Assembly: GCF_001545925.1 (NCBI RefSeq) | Contig: NZ_LMVQ01000124.1 | Span: 1-40,439 of the forward strand | Source: Mycobacterium sp. NAZ190054 | GTDB lineage: Bacteria > Actinomycetota > Actinomycetes > Mycobacteriales > Mycobacteriaceae | Direction of reading: 5' to 3' | DNA length: 40,439 nt | Shown here: in pieces, positions 1 through 7,844 of the stretch | How positions within the stretch are numbered: the stretch's first letter is position 1 | How the letters are laid out: the number at the start of each line of letters is the position of its first letter | Made by a program: the position numbers and the translations under genes | The notes under the pieces: generated by a model | The model's database searches: none | The model's input: the letters and a program-made list of their open reading frames with translations, nothing else | What the model was told of the DNA's origin: nothing

Positions 1-60
1 ACACCCTGACCCCCCACAGTACTCACCCCTCTCCCCACACGCCTCATTGCCCATCTCACG
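1..60. other. C-rich leading segment, probable contig-end artefact
   Basis: These 60 bases have only five G residues and long C/A runs, in sharp contrast with the balanced G+C of the rest of the window. No gene-like pattern is visible; the open frame through it reads as a His/Pro/Ser/Thr string. It may be low-quality read-end sequence at a contig boundary, although a genuine C-rich intergenic stretch cannot be excluded. Confidence 0.4.
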
Positions 61-176
61 AGCGGTGCGCAGAAGCCTTCGCCGTGATCGCCTACCCGCC
101 CCCGGCGGGCAACGCCGCGGCGCGCGCCCACATCGCGTTCTACACCGCCCACCGGCCTCCCGCGTCGGTGACATGA
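3..176 (+). CDS. 3' end of an unidentified gene (partial)
   Basis: Frame 3 is open from the window start to a TGA at 174-176. From about base 57 the translation looks protein-like, with a stretch reading AEAFAVIAYPPPAGNAAARA followed by HIAFYTAHRPP near the C-terminus. The part before base 60 is not credible protein. I do not recognise the family; the short HIAFY stretch is reminiscent of the C-terminus of some small actinobacterial proteins, but that is too little to name it. It stops 8 bases before the start of the CorA-like gene on the same strand, so the two could be co-transcribed. Confidence 0.3.
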   Translation, partial: TLTPHSTHPSPHTPHCPSHERCAEAFAVIAYPPPAGNAAARAHIAFYTAHRPPASVT

Positions 177-183
177 TGGTCGG

Positions 184-1176
184 GTGACTCACGTCCGGGG
201 CCGGGTCTGGCGCGCAGGCAAACCCACCGACGAGTTCGAGTTCTCGGCGGTGTCGGACTACCTGGCCGACGAGGACGCCCTGGTGTGGTGCGACATCCTC
301 GACCCCGACCACGCGATCCTGGCCGACCTGGCACAGGAACTGAACCTCAACAGCTGGGCCGTCGAGGACGCGCTGGCCGATTCCGAACGCACCAAGGCGG
401 TCGTCTACCGCACGCACACGTTCTTCACCGTGTACAGCGTCGCCGCCAAAGACCCACCGCCGCAGACCTTCACCGAGACCACGATCGCCCGGCACCGTAT
501 CTCGGCGTTCGTGCTGCCGCGCGGGCTGATCACGGTGCGGTTGTCCGAGAAGTTCGACATCGACGAGGTGTCCCGGCGTTTCGACGAGCTCGGCGGCCAG
601 GAGTACGGCGTCGGCTCCCTGGTGCACGGTCTGCTCGACGTGGTGGTGGACGGGCACTTCGACGCGGTACAGACGCTCGACGACGGGATCGAGTCCCTCG
701 AGGATGCGCTCTTCGACGAGTCCGCGCCCCGGAAAGAGTTCCAGCACCGCATCTTCCAGCTCCGCAAGGACCTGGTGGCGTTGCGCCGCGCGGTGCTGCC
801 GATGCGCGAGGTGGTGCTGGCCATCCAGCACCGCCGGACCGAGAACAGGATCGCCGTCGAGCTCGACCCCCTCTACGCCGACCTCTACGACCATGTGCAA
901 CGTGTGTCGGAGTGGACCGAGTCGTTGCGCGACATGGTCACGACGGTGTTCGAGACCAACCTGTCGTTGCAGGATGCCCGGCTCAACACCGTGATGAAGA
1001 AACTCACCGGGTGGGCGGCGATCGTCGCCGTGCCCACCGCGATCACGGGTTTCTACGGGCAGAACCTCGACTATCCCGGCATCGACACGTTCGGCGGATT
1101 CGTCACCAGCAGCGCGATCATCGTGATCCTGGTGGCGTTGCTCTACTGGGCGTTCAAGAAGCGGGACTGGATCTGA
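184..1176 (+). CDS. CorA-family divalent metal transporter (GQN variant)
   Basis: The product is 330 residues, the normal size for CorA-family magnesium/cobalt channels, which work as pentamers in the inner membrane. It has a long soluble N-terminal region (about residues 1-265), then two C-terminal membrane helices (about 275-295 and 306-325) and a positively charged KKRDWI tail, the classic CorA layout. The signature loop after the first helix, GMN in typical CorA, reads Y-G-Q-N here (GFYGQN). The methionine to glutamine change leaves Gly and Asn in place; variants at this position occur in ZntB (GIN) and other CorA-like proteins, so the ion carried is uncertain. The start is GTG at 184. 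The 3' end overlaps the convergent reductase gene by 23 bp. Confidence 0.9.
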   Translation: MTHVRGRVWRAGKPTDEFEFSAVSDYLADEDALVWCDILDPDHAILADLAQELNLNSWAVEDALADSERTKAVVYRTHTFFTVYSVAAKDPPPQTFTETTIARHRISAFVLPRGLITVRLSEKFDIDEVSRRFDELGGQEYGVGSLVHGLLDVVVDGHFDAVQTLDDGIESLEDALFDESAPRKEFQHRIFQLRKDLVALRRAVLPMREVVLAIQHRRTENRIAVELDPLYADLYDHVQRVSEWTESLRDMVTTVFETNLSLQDARLNTVMKKLTGWAAIVAVPTAITGFYGQNLDYPGIDTFGGFVTSSAIIVILVALLYWAFKKRDWI

Positions 1177-2257
1177 CGTCGAGTGTGCCGACCACCCGGC
1201 CGCCGGCCTTGTACACGACGGAGAACTCGCCGTCCTTGTCCGTCACGGTGGACTCGTCGTACCCGCCGCCCCAGCCGCGGTAGGACAGCATGAAAGTTCC
1301 TATCGTGCAGGAGAATCCAGGAACCTTGTTCCAGACGGCGGGTTGACCTGCGGCGGTGAGGCCGGCGACCAGGCCCTGCTGGGTGGCGTCGCGCCAGTGT
1401 TCGGCGATGATCGGCCGGCCCGCTGCGACGTTGTGGGCGATGGTGACATCGCCTGCGGCGTAGATGTCGTGCACCGAGGTGCGCATGTGTTCGTCGGCCA
1501 CCACGCGGCCCTGCCGGGTCGTCAGCCCGGCATCGGCGGCCAGCCGGATGTCCGGGCGCACGCCGGTGGCGGCGACGACGACGTCGCCGTCGATCCGGCC
1601 CCCCGACGCCAGGGTCACCCCGCGGTCGTCGACCGCGGTCACCGTCGTGGACAACACCATCCGCACACCGGCGTCGGACAGCATCTCGGCGACCCGCTTG
1701 CCGACGCCGAGCCCGAATCTGCGCTGCAGCGGGGCCGACTCCGGCACCACCACGGTGGTGACCAACCCGAGCGCGGCCAGCCGGGCCGCGGCCTCGCACC
1801 CCACCAGGCCGCCGCCGATCACCACGGCGCTGTCGGCGTACCGGGCCGCCATCTTCAGCGCGACGGCGTCGGCGAAGGTGCGCAACCGCTGGGCACGGTG
1901 CCCGCCGGGCACGGTCAACGGCACGGGCGCCGCGCCGGGCGCCAGCACCAGGTGCCAGTACGGCAACCGGGCGCCGCCGGCGGTGACCACCTCCCGGGCG
2001 TCGACGTCGAGGTGTTCGACGGTGACACCCAAGAGCAGGTCGATGTCGTGGCGCCGGAACCAGCCGGCGGTGTGCAGATCCAGGTCGGTGTGCCCGCCGC
2101 CGAGAAACTCCTTGCTCAGCGGCGGTTTGGCATAGGGCAGGGCGGGGTCGGCGGACACGATGCGCACCGGGATCCGTGGACGCCGGCTACGGAACGTCTC
2201 GGCCGCGCTGACGCCCGCCGGTCCACTCCCGACGACAAGGAATCCCGGTGCCGCCAT
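1154..2257 (-). CDS. FAD/NAD(P)-dependent oxidoreductase, ferredoxin-reductase-like
   Basis: The 367-residue product has the two-dinucleotide-fold layout of ferredoxin/rubredoxin reductases. An N-terminal FAD motif reads LVVGSGPAGVSAAE (residues ~5-18), an NAD(P) motif reads VVIGGGLVGCEAAARLA near residue 145, and the second FAD motif DIYAAGDV lies near residue 270. The C-terminal segment (GYDESTVTDKDGEF...) resembles the reductase C-terminal domain. It probably passes electrons from NAD(P)H to a ferredoxin or a P450/oxygenase system, but no partner lies next to it. The frame is open much further upstream (to 3172), but homology-like sequence begins at MAAPGFLVV, so ATG at 2257 is chosen; no strong ribosome binding site is visible. 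It is divergent from the DUF3060 gene, with a 78-bp shared upstream region. Confidence 0.88.
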   Translation of the reverse strand: MAAPGFLVVGSGPAGVSAAETFRSRRPRIPVRIVSADPALPYAKPPLSKEFLGGGHTDLDLHTAGWFRRHDIDLLLGVTVEHLDVDAREVVTAGGARLPYWHLVLAPGAAPVPLTVPGGHRAQRLRTFADAVALKMAARYADSAVVIGGGLVGCEAAARLAALGLVTTVVVPESAPLQRRFGLGVGKRVAEMLSDAGVRMVLSTTVTAVDDRGVTLASGGRIDGDVVVAATGVRPDIRLAADAGLTTRQGRVVADEHMRTSVHDIYAAGDVTIAHNVAAGRPIIAEHWRDATQQGLVAGLTAAGQPAVWNKVPGFSCTIGTFMLSYRGWGGGYDESTVTDKDGEFSVVYKAGGRVVGTLDVRSSPAS

Positions 2258-2335
2258 GGGCTGGGGATACCACCCCGGTGATGACTCCAATCCGAACCGT
2301 TGAGCTGCGGCGATGTGATGTGCGAACATCTGCGC

Positions 2336-2962
2336 ATGGAGCCGTTCGGGGACCCTGAAGCCCGCATCCGGGATCTCGAGCGGCCGTTGTCCGATCAGGC
2401 CCGGGCGAACGAACTTGGCGGCGCCCATGCCCCCCATTACGGCGGGTCGCCGTATTACGCGCCGCCGCAGCGGGTGGTGCACAAACGCAACCACCGCACG
2501 GCCGTGTGGCTGATCCCGGCGGTCGTGGTGTTCGTCCTCGCTGCCGGCGTCGCCGGGTTCGTCATGTTCGGCAACACCGGCAGCTCGGACGGCCACCCGG
2601 TGCCCGTCGCCGGCGGCGGGGGGCCGCTCGACTCGCCACCGAGCGTGGCCGGCGAGACCCGCATCGACTCCACCCAGCAGGTCGTGACGGTGGGGTCCGG
2701 CGGCGTGCTGAGCATCGGCGGCGTCGAGACCAGGCAGACCGTCATGTGCGACGACGGCACGGTGATCGTCAGCGGCGTGAAGAACACCATCGACCTGCAG
2801 GGGCCCTGCACGACGGTCAGCGTCTCCGGGGTCGAGAACTCCGTCACCGTCGAGTCCGCGGGCGCCATCAGCGCATCCGGTTTCGACAACCGGGTGACCT
2901 ACCGCACCGGCGAGCCCGAGATCACGCGATCCGGGGTGGGCAACATCGTCGAGCGGGGCTGA
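2336..2962 (+). CDS. DUF3060 domain membrane-anchored protein
   Basis: The product is 208 residues if translation begins at ATG 2336 (MEPFGDPEARIRD...); an in-frame ATG at 2300 would add 12 residues. An acidic/polar N-terminal stretch of ~55 residues precedes one hydrophobic helix (WLIPAVVVFVLAAGVAGFVM), followed by a Gly/Ser/Val-rich extracytoplasmic domain with repeated short strands such as VIVSGVKNTIDL, VSVSGVENSVTV and ISASGFDNRVTY. This N-x-V/G-V-x-N repeat pattern is typical of DUF3060 proteins of mycobacteria, whose role is unknown. Two cysteines (in VMCDD and GPCTT) may pair outside the cell. It is a type II-like single-pass protein with its bulk outside. recC begins 37 bp downstream on the same strand. 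Confidence 0.8.
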   Translation: MEPFGDPEARIRDLERPLSDQARANELGGAHAPHYGGSPYYAPPQRVVHKRNHRTAVWLIPAVVVFVLAAGVAGFVMFGNTGSSDGHPVPVAGGGGPLDSPPSVAGETRIDSTQQVVTVGSGGVLSIGGVETRQTVMCDDGTVIVSGVKNTIDLQGPCTTVSVSGVENSVTVESAGAISASGFDNRVTYRTGEPEITRSGVGNIVERG

Positions 2963-2985
2963 GGCGGCTGCGCGACGGCCCGTCG

Positions 2986-2991
2986 TAGGCT
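2986..2991 (+). promoter_or_regulatory. Possible -10 element for near-leaderless recC transcript
   Basis: TAGGCT matches the mycobacterial -10 pattern TANNNT and lies 8 bases before the recC ATG at 3000. No Shine-Dalgarno sequence is visible in between (GACCCCCG), which fits a near-leaderless transcript. This is inference from spacing only. Confidence 0.25.
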
Positions 2992-2999
2992 GACCCCCG

Positions 3000-5381
3000 A
3001 TGGCGCTGCATCTGCACCGGGCCGACCGCACCGATCTGCTTGCCGACGGCCTCGGCGCGATGCTGGCCACCCCGCCGGCCGACCCGTTCGCCGAGGACCT
3101 CGTGCTGGTCTCGGCCCGCGGCACCGAACGCTGGCTCAGCCAGCGGCTGTCCCACCTTCTCGGGCGCGGCACCGGTCAGGACGGCATCTGCGCCGGGGTC
3201 ACCTTCCGCCATCCGCGCTCGCTGATCGCCGAACTGACGGGCACCGCCGCCGATGACCCCTGGTCGCCCGAGGCCATGGTGTGGCCGCTGCTCCACGTCA
3301 TCGACCGCTGCCTGGCCGAACCGTGGTGCGCCACCCTGGCCACCCACCTCGGCCACGTCGCCGACGGTGAGGAGAAGGCGCTGCGACAAGGCCGGCGCTA
3401 CGCCGTGGCACGCCGCCTGGCCGGCCTGTTCGACTCGTACGCCCGGCAGCGGCCGCAACTCCTGATCGACTGGAGCGCCGGCCGCACCGGTGACCTGGAC
3501 GAGGACCTTTGGTGGCAGCCCGAGCTCTACCGGGCGCTGCTCACCGAACTCGACGCCACCCCACCGCACGTGCGGCACGCCGAAAGCGTGGCCCGCCTTC
3601 GGGATTCACCGACCGATCTACCCGAGCGCCTGTCGCTGTTCGGGCACACCAGATTGCCGGTCACCGAGATCGAGCTGCTCGACGCGCTGAGCACCCACCA
3701 CGAGCTGCACCTGTGGCTGCCGCATCCGAGCGCGCGGTTGTGGGACGCGCTGGGCGACGTCCGCGGGGTGCTGCCGCGAAGCCACGACACGTCCCACCGT
3801 CGCGTCGGTCATCCGCTGCTGGCCACGCTGGGCCGGGACCTGCGGGAGCTGCAACGCGCGCTGCCGGCACAGGTGAACACCGACGAGGGCCTGGGTCCGG
3901 CCCACCGGCCCGACACCCTGCTCGGTTGGCTGCAGGCCGACATCGCCGCCAATGGCGTTCGCCCGCAGGGGCGTTCCCGCCGGGAGGACGACCGGTCGGT
4001 GCAGATCCACAGCTGCCACGGGGCGGCCCGCCAGGTCGACGTGCTGCGGGAGGTGCTGCTGGGTCTGCTCGCCGACGACCCCACCCTGGAACCCCGCGAC
4101 ATCCTGGTGATGTGCCCCGACATCGAGGCCTACGCCCCGTTGATCGTGGCGGGCTTCGGTCTCGGCGACGTCGTGACCGGGGCGCATCCGGCCCACCGGC
4201 TCCGGGTCAAACTCGCCGACCGGGCGCTGACCCAGACCAACCCGTTGCTCGGTGTCGCCCGGCAGCTCCTGGAACTGGCGGGCGGGCGTGCCACCGCGGG
4301 CGAGGTGCTCAACCTCGCCGAGGCGGGGCCGGTCCGGTCCCGCTTCGGGTTCTCCGACGACGACCTCGACGCGATCGGCGACTGGGTGCGCGAGGCGAAC
4401 ATCCGCTGGGGCTTCGATCGGGATCACCGTCATCCCTACGGCGTCGACTTCGTGCAGAACACCTGGCGATTCGGCATCGACAGGGTGCTCGCCGGCGTCG
4501 CGATGTCCGACGACTCCCACGCCTGGCTGGACACCACGCTTCCGCTCGACGACGTCAGCAGCAACCGTGTCGAACTGGCCGGGCGGCTGGCCGACTACAT
4601 CGACCGGCTGCACCGGGTCGTCGGATCCCTCTCGGGCACAGCGCCGTTGAGCACATGGCTGACCCGCCTGGTCGAGGGCCTGGACGCGCTGACCGCCGTG
4701 CCGGATGCCGACCTGTGGCAGAGCAGCCAGGTCGAGCGTGAGCTCAACGACATCCGCGCCGCCGCGGGCCGGCACGCCGGGATCGAGCTGCGGCTCCCGG
4801 ACGTCAAGGCGATGCTGGACCGTCATCTCGCGGGCCGGCCCACCCGCGCCAACTTCCGCACCGGCACGCTGACGGTGTGCACGATGGTGCCGATGCGCTC
4901 GGTCCCCCACCGCGTGGTGTGCCTGGTCGGTCTCGACGACGGCGTGTTCCCCCGCATCGGCGTGGTCGACGGCGACGACGTGCTGGCCCGCGACCCGAGA
5001 ACCGGTGAGCGCGACCTGCGCTCGGAGGACCGCCAGCTGCTGCTGGACGCCATCGAGGCGGCCACCGAGAAACTCGTCGTCACCTACACCGGCGCCGACG
5101 AGGTCAGCGGTCAGCGCAAGCCGCCCGCCGTCCCGGTGGTGGAGCTGCTCGACACCCTCGACGGCACCACCGCCGGCCCGGTCCGCGCTCACGTGCTCAT
5201 CGAACATCCGTTGCAGCCCTTCGACATCGACAACGTGCCCGGGTGCGGCGGCTGGCGGCCTGCGCCGAGGCGTTGGGCGCACCGATCGTCAGTGAGCACG
5301 TCGCCTTCGTCCGCGCCGCCGGCATCGAGGCCGGCCACCTGCTGCCTGTTCCGCGCACCCGGGAGGCGTTGGATGCGTTGA
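3000..5381 (+). pseudogene. recC: recC (exodeoxyribonuclease V gamma), 3'-truncated
   Basis: RecC is the large non-catalytic helicase-like and Chi-recognition subunit of RecBCD. The start at ATG 3000 gives the expected N-terminus (MALHLHRADRTDLLADGLG, ...SARGTERWLSQRLSHLLG). RecC-like sequence continues through FGHTRLP, SCHGAARQVDVLREVLLGLL, DILVMCPDIEAYAPLI, the FRTGTLTVCTMVPMRSVPHR and VCLVGLDDGVFPR blocks, to HPLQPFDIDNVPG at about residue 747 (base ~5240). After that the frame reads unrelated residues (CGGWRPAPRRWAHRSS...) to a stop at 5381, because the DNA is now the coding strand of a DUF692 gene in another frame. Actinobacterial RecC is usually around 1,050-1,100 residues, so roughly 300 C-terminal residues, the nuclease-fold domain that contacts RecB, are missing. 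Neither recB nor recD follows. The product is very probably non-functional unless the junction is an assembly error. Confidence 0.85.
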
Positions 5382-5860
5382 CCGCGAACATCCGTCGGAC
5401 CCGGCAGAACCTACCGGTGCCGCTGGCCCTCGAGAACATCGCGTCGTTCATCGAGTGGCCCGAATCGAACCTCACGGAAGCGGAGTTCCTCGCCGAGCTG
5501 GTTGAACGTACCGGGGTGCTGCTGGTGCTGGACGTGGCGAACGTCTACGCCAACGCCCGTAACCGCGGGCGGGACCCGCATCGTGAGCTGGCCCGGTTGC
5601 CGGTGGAACAGGTCGCCTACAGCCACGTCGCGGGCGGGCACCAGGGCGAGGATTTCTACCACGACACCCACACCGCGGCCACCCCGCCGGAGGTGCTGGA
5701 TCTGGTCACCGCGCTCCGGGAGCGGGTGGATACCCCGGTCATGTTGGAGCGTGACGGCTGGTACCCGCCGGCTGCCGAGTTGTTCGACGAATTGGACGCG
5801 ATCGCCGCAGCCGCCGGGGCCGCGCCGATCACCACTACGGCGCGGGAGGTGTGGCTATGA
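5243..5860 (+). pseudogene. DUF692/MNIO-family protein, 5'-truncated
   Basis: The 205-residue frame is the C-terminal two thirds of a DUF692 protein, now called multinuclear non-haem iron-dependent oxidases (MNIO, MbnB-like), TIM-barrel enzymes that modify cysteines or other residues in RiPP precursors. Recognisable barrel elements are VSEHVAFVRAAG, ALENIASF, VLDVANVYANARN, VAYSHVAGGHQG, DTHTAATPPEV and MLERDGWYPPAAELFDELD, carrying most of the His/Glu/Asp/Asn metal ligands. Intact members have about 70-80 more N-terminal residues, including the first barrel strands and a conserved PHG-type histidine; these are absent because the sequence upstream is recC. The GTG at 5243 is simply the first possible start after the junction and has no ribosome binding site. 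It is followed by its usual partner, also incomplete, with an ATGA overlap. Confidence 0.82.
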
Positions 5861-6045
5861 CCGAGGCTTCGGAGGCGCGAGAAACGTTGGCGCAGCGGCA
5901 GGAAGCCCTGATCCGTGCACTGGTGGCCGGTGGTCCGGTACCGGCAGGCCTTGATCCGGTCGCCGTTGCCGCCGCCGGACAGGTCTGCCGGCACAAGCGC
6001 AACAGGCACACCGGTTCGGGTTGGCGGCTCGCGAAACATCGGTGA
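5857..6045 (+). pseudogene. DUF692-partner protein, 3'-truncated fragment
   Basis: The frame begins with ATG at 5857, overlapping the DUF692 stop by the ATGA arrangement expected for a translationally coupled partner. The first ~43 residues (MTEASEARETLAQRQEALIR, ALVAGGPVPAGLDPVAVAAA) resemble the N-terminus of the small protein often encoded directly after actinobacterial DUF692 genes. After about residue 45-50 (near base 5990-6005) the sequence changes to a basic, low-complexity tail (HKRNRHTGSGWRLAKHR) and stops at 62 residues, whereas the partner is normally longer. This gives a second breakpoint: an MNIO cassette remnant of ~750 bp with both ends missing. The family assignment is from pattern memory, so it is moderate. 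Confidence 0.55.
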
Positions 6046-6388
6046 TCGGGGCGCAAGCCAGTGCTGCGCAGGTTCTGGCGCGTGATGCGACGAACCCGAT
6101 GTGGCTCATCAGCGGAACGAGTCACCCTTCACCACCCTGCGCGGACCCGGAACGTGCGGCCGGTTCGGGTCGTAACTGGCGGCTTCGCAACAGGAGTCAC
6201 CGGCTCGGGTATCGCGGGAAGTCGCCGTGCCGGTAGTGCCCAGCCGCTCGCCGGGCAGTTCGGACTCGTCGCACCAAGCGAATTCCCCCATCCTGGGGGA
6301 TGCTCGTCCCCCGATACGGCGGCAGATTGAGCAGCAGCGCCGCCGATTACCGGCCCGCGAAACGTTGCGATCTGGTCGGGAGGTCGAG
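6046..6388. other. Gene-free stretch with degenerate repeat and hairpin
   Basis: No convincing gene is seen on either strand. A degenerate direct repeat spans its left border and interior: CCGGTTCGGGT followed by TGGCGGCTCGCGAAAC at 6011-6037, and CCGGTTCGGGT, six bases, then TGGCGGCTTCGCAAC at 6160-6191; a third partial core CCGGCTCGGGT lies at 6200-6210. A perfect 7-bp stem TCCCCCA / TGGGGGA with a 3-base loop lies at 6284-6300. The stretch follows the truncated MNIO remnant and may be scar sequence from the same rearrangement. The promoter of the small exported protein at 6389 should lie in its right half. Confidence 0.5.
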
Positions 6389-6637
6389 ATGCGTAAGGCG
6401 TACTACGCAATTCCGTTTTTGGCGGCCGGAGCGGTGGCCACCGCGTTGTCGTCCGCCACGGTCGCCGGCGCCGCCCCGGTACTGTCCTGGCCGTTGCCCA
6501 CCGAGTATCCGTGGTGCGAACTGGACATGTTCTGCTACGACGACGACATCAGCGTTGCTCTCAACCCACAGCGGGACCGGCATGAGGTGGGATACGGCGG
6601 CGGCGCCGCCTTCGGTAGCGATGATGACGGCAATTGA
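6389..6637 (+). CDS. Small exported protein of unknown function
   Basis: The 82-residue product begins at ATG 6389 behind a good ribosome binding site (GGGAGGTC, about 5 bases upstream). A Sec-type signal peptide is evident: MRKAYY, a hydrophobic core FLAAGAVATALSSATV and a probable AGA-AP cleavage site near residue 29. The mature part is only ~53 residues, acidic, with a Trp-Cys...Cys pair (WCELDMFC) that could form a disulfide, and a Gly/Asp-rich C-terminus (GYGGGAAFGSDDDGN). I do not recognise the family. It lies 49 bp upstream of another small exported protein on the same strand, with which it may be co-transcribed. Confidence 0.65.
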   Translation: MRKAYYAIPFLAAGAVATALSSATVAGAAPVLSWPLPTEYPWCELDMFCYDDDISVALNPQRDRHEVGYGGGAAFGSDDDGN

Positions 6638-6686
6638 CGACCACAGGGTCCCCGGCATGTTGACTCGACCACGTAGAGGAGTGGGT

Positions 6687-7043
6687 ATGTCTGTTCTCGT
6701 CCGATCCGCAAGTGCAGTGTTGGCTGCCGGTGCCGCGTTGCTCGGCTCCAGTGCGCCGGCAGCTTCGCAGCCACCCCCGGCGCCGAACTGCTCGATCGCC
6801 GACCAGGCCGGTATCCTCTCGGGAGTCTCCGCGTCGCTGTCGGCCTACATGTTCACCCACCCGGACGTGAACGGGTTCTTCAGCAGCCTGCGCGGCCTCC
6901 CGCCCGAGGAACGGCGCGGCAAGGTCGACGCGTACATGGACATGAACCCCCGCGTGGCAGGCGAATTGCAGAGCATCCGCCAGCCGATGACGGACTTCCG
7001 CGCCCGGTGCGGGCTCCCCTCGGCGAACATGCCGGACGCCTGA
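6687..7043 (+). CDS. Haemophore-type secreted haem-binding protein
   Basis: The 118-residue product starts at ATG 6687 behind AGAGGAG. It has a signal peptide (MSVLVRSASAVLAAGAALLG..., cleavage near SAPAASQ), then a small all-helical domain with two conserved cysteines (PNCSIADQ near residue 36 and ARCGLP near residue 109). The pattern SIADQAGILSGVSASLSAYM, THPDVNGFFSSL and RGLPPEERRGKVDAYMDMNP is characteristic of the mycobacterial haemophore haem-binding family (Rv0203-like, MHB domain), exported proteins that take up haem. No MmpL partner lies nearby, so a haem role is inferred from the family only. It is convergent with the GAF-ANTAR gene, 33 bp away. Confidence 0.82.
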   Translation: MSVLVRSASAVLAAGAALLGSSAPAASQPPPAPNCSIADQAGILSGVSASLSAYMFTHPDVNGFFSSLRGLPPEERRGKVDAYMDMNPRVAGELQSIRQPMTDFRARCGLPSANMPDA

Positions 7044-7076
7044 CCCGCAGGTCGGCGGTCCTCAACCGCGCACCGG

Positions 7077-7781
7077 TCACGGGCCCCGGGTCTCGATGAC
7101 CTTGACGGCGACGTCGATGAGCTTGGTGTTGCTGTCCTGCGACAGCCGGCGCAACATCTCGAACGCCGCGACGTCGTCGACGTTGTACCGCTCCATGATG
7201 ATGCCTTTGGCCTGGCCGATGCGGTCCCGCGTCGACAGGGCAGACTCTAGTTGCTCACTCTCGCGGCTGGCCATGATCGCGGCGGCCGCGTGCGCGGCCA
7301 GCACGGCGCCGACCGTCTCGGCCTCGCCGTCGAAGGCATGGGGCCTGAGCGCGAACAGATTCAGCGCACCCGCGGTCTGCGCACTGGTGTAGAGCTTGAA
7401 CGACAGGCTGCTCAGCACTCCGATCGCGAGGGCAGCCGCGGTGTACTGCGGCCAGCGTTTCTCGGTGCGGAAGTCATCGGTGCGCACGATCAGGTGGTCG
7501 AGCGCGGCGTCCAGACACGGCCCCTCGCGGTAGGTCATCTGCAGCTCGTCGAGCCGTCCCGGCAGGTCCGAGGTACCGGCCACGGACCGGAACCGCCCCT
7601 CCTTGCCGACGAACAGGACGCCCGCCGCGTCGGCGCCGGGGATGAGGTCCATGACTTCTCCGGTGACATCGGACAGCACGTCCTCGACGCGGCGGGGAGC
7701 TGCCACCGTCCGGGCCAGCTCAGCCATCCGCTTGGCCAACGTGTGGCTGGAGGTTTCGGTCATCGGCGCAGGGTTCCCCAT
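7077..7781 (-). CDS. GAF and ANTAR domain transcription antitermination regulator
   Basis: The product is about 234 residues from ATG 7781; ATG 7763 (MTETSSHT...) and an upstream start at 7832 are alternatives, and none has a strong ribosome binding site. The N-terminal two thirds is a GAF sensor domain (VEDVLSDVTGEVMDLIPGAD through LNLFALRPHAFDGEAETV). The C-terminal ~55 residues form an ANTAR RNA-binding domain (LSTRDRIGQAKGIIMERYNV, DDVAAFEMLRRLSQDSNTKL). ANTAR proteins bind paired hairpins in nascent RNA and prevent termination; mycobacteria have many GAF-ANTAR proteins linked to stress and redox sensing. The upstream region has a 7-bp hairpin (7814-7830) and a 32-bp dyad (7845-7876). Confidence 0.88.
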   Translation of the reverse strand: MGNPAPMTETSSHTLAKRMAELARTVAAPRRVEDVLSDVTGEVMDLIPGADAAGVLFVGKEGRFRSVAGTSDLPGRLDELQMTYREGPCLDAALDHLIVRTDDFRTEKRWPQYTAAALAIGVLSSLSFKLYTSAQTAGALNLFALRPHAFDGEAETVGAVLAAHAAAAIMASRESEQLESALSTRDRIGQAKGIIMERYNVDDVAAFEMLRRLSQDSNTKLIDVAVKVIETRGP

Positions 7782-7813
7782 CGTCCCGATGCATACACGC
7801 GAGCGGGGTTTGC

Positions 7814-7830
7814 GCCCCGTCACACGGGGC
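7814..7830 (-). other. Hairpin upstream of GAF-ANTAR gene
   Basis: A perfect 7-bp stem GCCCCGT / ACGGGGC closes a 3-base CAC loop, 33 bp upstream of the chosen ATG, and would sit in the mRNA leader. The loop is too short to match the dual six-base-loop ANTAR target pattern, so self-recognition is not supported. Confidence 0.4.
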
Positions 7831-7844
7831 AATGCAGGGCACCA

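Noticed and set aside
3618-5282. Long antisense open frame (554 codons) opposite recC
   Set aside because: It is a GC-bias shadow: composition is Arg/Val/Gly/Gln-rich with no recognisable domain, and the sense strand encodes clear RecC motifs.
5240-5381. C-terminal 46 residues of the recC frame as a genuine novel tail
   Set aside because: They are the out-of-frame reading of a conserved DUF692 coding segment, so they are accidental.
5243-6045. An intact RiPP/MNIO biosynthetic system
   Set aside because: Both genes are truncated and no Cys-rich precursor peptide is visible on either side.
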